Shown here piece after piece: positions 4,235 to 5,673 of a stretch of DNA of 5,673 nt (position 1 is its first letter; the number at the start of each line of letters is the position of its first letter). The position numbers and the translations under genes were made by a program. This DNA comes from Acidimicrobiaceae bacterium (GTDB lineage: Bacteria; Actinomycetota; Acidimicrobiia; Acidimicrobiales; RAAP-2). The notes beneath the pieces are model-generated. The model saw only the letters and a program-made list of their open reading frames with translations. It searched no databases and had not been told where the DNA came from. The stretch spans positions 731 to 6,403 of the forward strand of contig PMFY01000375.1 of the NCBI GenBank assembly GCA_003157945.1, in the 5' to 3' direction.

Positions 4235-5673
4235 GGACGACGCCGGTCTCGGCCACCGTGCGGCGGCTGGCGGCCCAGGGCCACCTGATCGGGGACCGGT
4301 GGGTGCGATCGCGTGCCGCCGGCGTGTACGAGCACCGGTATGCGGCGACGGGCGAGGTCCAGGCCGAGGTCGGCCTGGCCGGTGCCGACGACGTCGACGC
4401 CGCGGTCGCGGCGGCCCGTCGCGCCCAGCCCGGCTGGACGGCGCTCGGTGCGGACGGGCGGCGGGCCGTCCTGCTGGTGCTGGCCGACCTGCTGGACGCC
4501 CACGCGGACGAGGCGGCCGAACTGGGCGCGCTGGACAACGGGACGCCGGTCTCGGTGCTGCGGCCCGGCCGTGCCGCAGCCTCCTGGGTCCGGTACCACG
4601 CCGAGCTCGCCGTCACGCTCGGCCCGGAGCGCCTGGATGTCCCGCGGGGGGCCGCCACCCTGCGCCACGAGCCGTACGGGGTCATCGGGGCGATCCCGCC
4701 GTGGAACGGCTCGATGGCGGGCATGGGCCAGAAGTGCGGACCGGCCCTGGCGGCCGGCAACGCGGTGGTGGCCAAACCACCGGAGCTGGCGCCCTTCGGG
4801 ATGCTCCGGTTCGCCGAGTTGGCCCTGGAGGCGGGGGTTCCGCTCGGCGTGCTGAACGTGGTGGTCGGAGGTGCCGACGCGGGCGGTGCGCTGGCCGGGC
4901 ATCCGGACGTCGACAAGCTGACCTTCACCGGGGGAGCGGTGGCCGCCCGTGCGGTGATGGCCGCGGCAGCGACACAGCTCACCCCGCTGGCGCTGGAGCT
5001 CGGCGGCAAGTCGCCCACCGTGGTCTGCGCCGACGCCGACCTCGACGCCGCCGCGGCCCTGGTCGCCCAGGCCGGGACCGGGCTGCTGTCCGGGCAGGGC
5101 TGCGCGCTGCCCACCCGTACCTATGTCCACGAGGACGTCTACGACGGGTTCGTGGCGCGTGTGCTGTCCCGGGTGGAGGGACTGGTGGTGGGGGACCCGC
5201 TCGACCCGTCGACCGTCGTCGGACCGGTGGTGAGCGGCGGAGCCCTGGCGCGCATCCTCGGGGTGGTCGACCGGGCACGGGCCGACGGGTCGACCCTGCT
5301 CGCCGGCGGCACGCGCCTCGCGGGCGACCTGGCCGACGGCTGGTTCGTCGCCCCGACGGTCTTCGGCGACGTCGACCAGGCCAGCGACCTGGCCCGCCAC
5401 GAGGTGTTCGGGCCGGTGCAGGCCCTGTTGCGATTCTCCACCGACGACGAGGCCCTGGCCGGGGCCAACGACAGCCCCTACGGACTCGCCGCCTATGTCT
5501 TCACGGCGGATTCCGAGCGGCTCGAACGGTTCGTCGCCGGCCTCGATGCCGGCGTGGTGATGGTCAACGGCGGTGGGCGGATCGGGCCGGCCACCCCGTT
5601 CGGCGGCGTCAAGCAGAGCGGCTTCGGGCGCGAGGGGGGCCGGGCCGGCTACGACGAGATGGTCCGGGGCAAG
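4231..5673 (+). CDS. NAD-type aldehyde dehydrogenase (3' end beyond window)
   Basis: The frame is open from GTG 4231 to the last base, 481 residues, with no stop; family length suggests only about 10-20 residues are missing. It oxidises an aldehyde to the acid through a cysteine thioester. Visible motifs are PPWN with N159, AKPPE (181-185) with K182 and E185 (the Glu favours NAD), ELGGKSP with general base E256, GQGC with catalytic C291, EVFGPV (391-396) with E391 and F393, and PFGGVKQSGFGRE (456-468). The cofactor motif usually read FTGS(T)xxG is FTGGAVAA (232-239), lacking the Ser and the last Gly. The GTG overlaps the SDR-C stop by 4 nt, so translation is coupled; a second GTG at 4258 is an alternative start. 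The nearest G-rich stretch (4214-4218) is about 12 nt upstream, rather far for a ribosome site. SDR-C and this enzyme probably act in sequence, alcohol to aldehyde to acid. The family is certain; the substrate is unknown. Confidence 0.95.
   Translation, partial: MRTTPVSATVRRLAAQGHLIGDRWVRSRAAGVYEHRYAATGEVQAEVGLAGADDVDAAVAAARRAQPGWTALGADGRRAVLLVLADLLDAHADEAAELGALDNGTPVSVLRPGRAAASWVRYHAELAVTLGPERLDVPRGAATLRHEPYGVIGAIPPWNGSMAGMGQKCGPALAAGNAVVAKPPELAPFGMLRFAELALEAGVPLGVLNVVVGGADAGGALAGHPDVDKLTFTGGAVAARAVMAAAATQLTPLALELGGKSPTVVCADADLDAAAALVAQAGTGLLSGQGCALPTRTYVHEDVYDGFVARVLSRVEGLVVGDPLDPSTVVGPVVSGGALARILGVVDRARADGSTLLAGGTRLAGDLADGWFVAPTVFGDVDQASDLARHEVFGPVQALLRFSTDDEALAGANDSPYGLAAYVFTADSERLERFVAGLDAGVVMVNGGGRIGPATPFGGVKQSGFGREGGRAGYDEMVRGK

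Noticed and set aside
1..5673. Search for tRNA, rRNA, CRISPR repeats, transposase remnants, terminal repeats or phage genes
   Set aside because: None is visible. The window is filled with ordinary metabolic genes and short spacers.

Overview
The window is very GC-rich, with strong G/C preference at third codon positions in every gene. Several genes have no Shine-Dalgarno but carry a TAnnnT hexamer exactly 7 nt upstream of an ATG. Together these suggest a high-GC actinobacterium, possibly an Acidimicrobiia-type environmental lineage. The phylum is an inference from composition, promoter style and gene families; the class is a guess.

Layout: (1) 1-399, plus strand: the C-terminal end of an amidohydrolase of the N-acyl-D-amino-acid deacylase type. 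(2) 400-597: a convergent spacer with a perfect 7-bp hairpin. (3) 598-1041, minus strand: a small orphan protein of unknown function. (4) 1042-1301: a divergent spacer. (5) 1302-1847 and 1844-2638, plus strand: a carboxymuconolactone decarboxylase (CMD)-family protein translationally coupled to a short-chain dehydrogenase/reductase (SDR-A) with an expanded glycine-rich loop. (6) 2639-2703: a short convergent spacer with an imperfect hairpin. (7) 2704-3429, minus strand: a second SDR (SDR-B). (8) 3430-3475: a 46-bp divergent spacer with two face-to-face -10 elements and a near-perfect inverted repeat. (9) 3476-4234 and 4231-5673, plus strand: a third SDR (SDR-C) coupled to an NAD-type aldehyde dehydrogenase that runs off the window.

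The content (three SDRs, an aldehyde dehydrogenase, a CMD-family protein and an amidohydrolase) looks like a peripheral catabolic island for oxidising an alcohol- or ketone-bearing organic compound. SDR-C followed by the aldehyde dehydrogenase would give alcohol to carbonyl to acid, and CMD plus SDR-A forms a second co-translated pair. The substrate cannot be read from the sequence. I see no RNA gene, CRISPR array, insertion sequence or attachment site, and no clearly new system. The least routine features are the compact divergent promoter/operator at 3437-3468, the recurrent leaderless-promoter geometry, and the non-canonical cofactor motifs of SDR-A and the aldehyde dehydrogenase.
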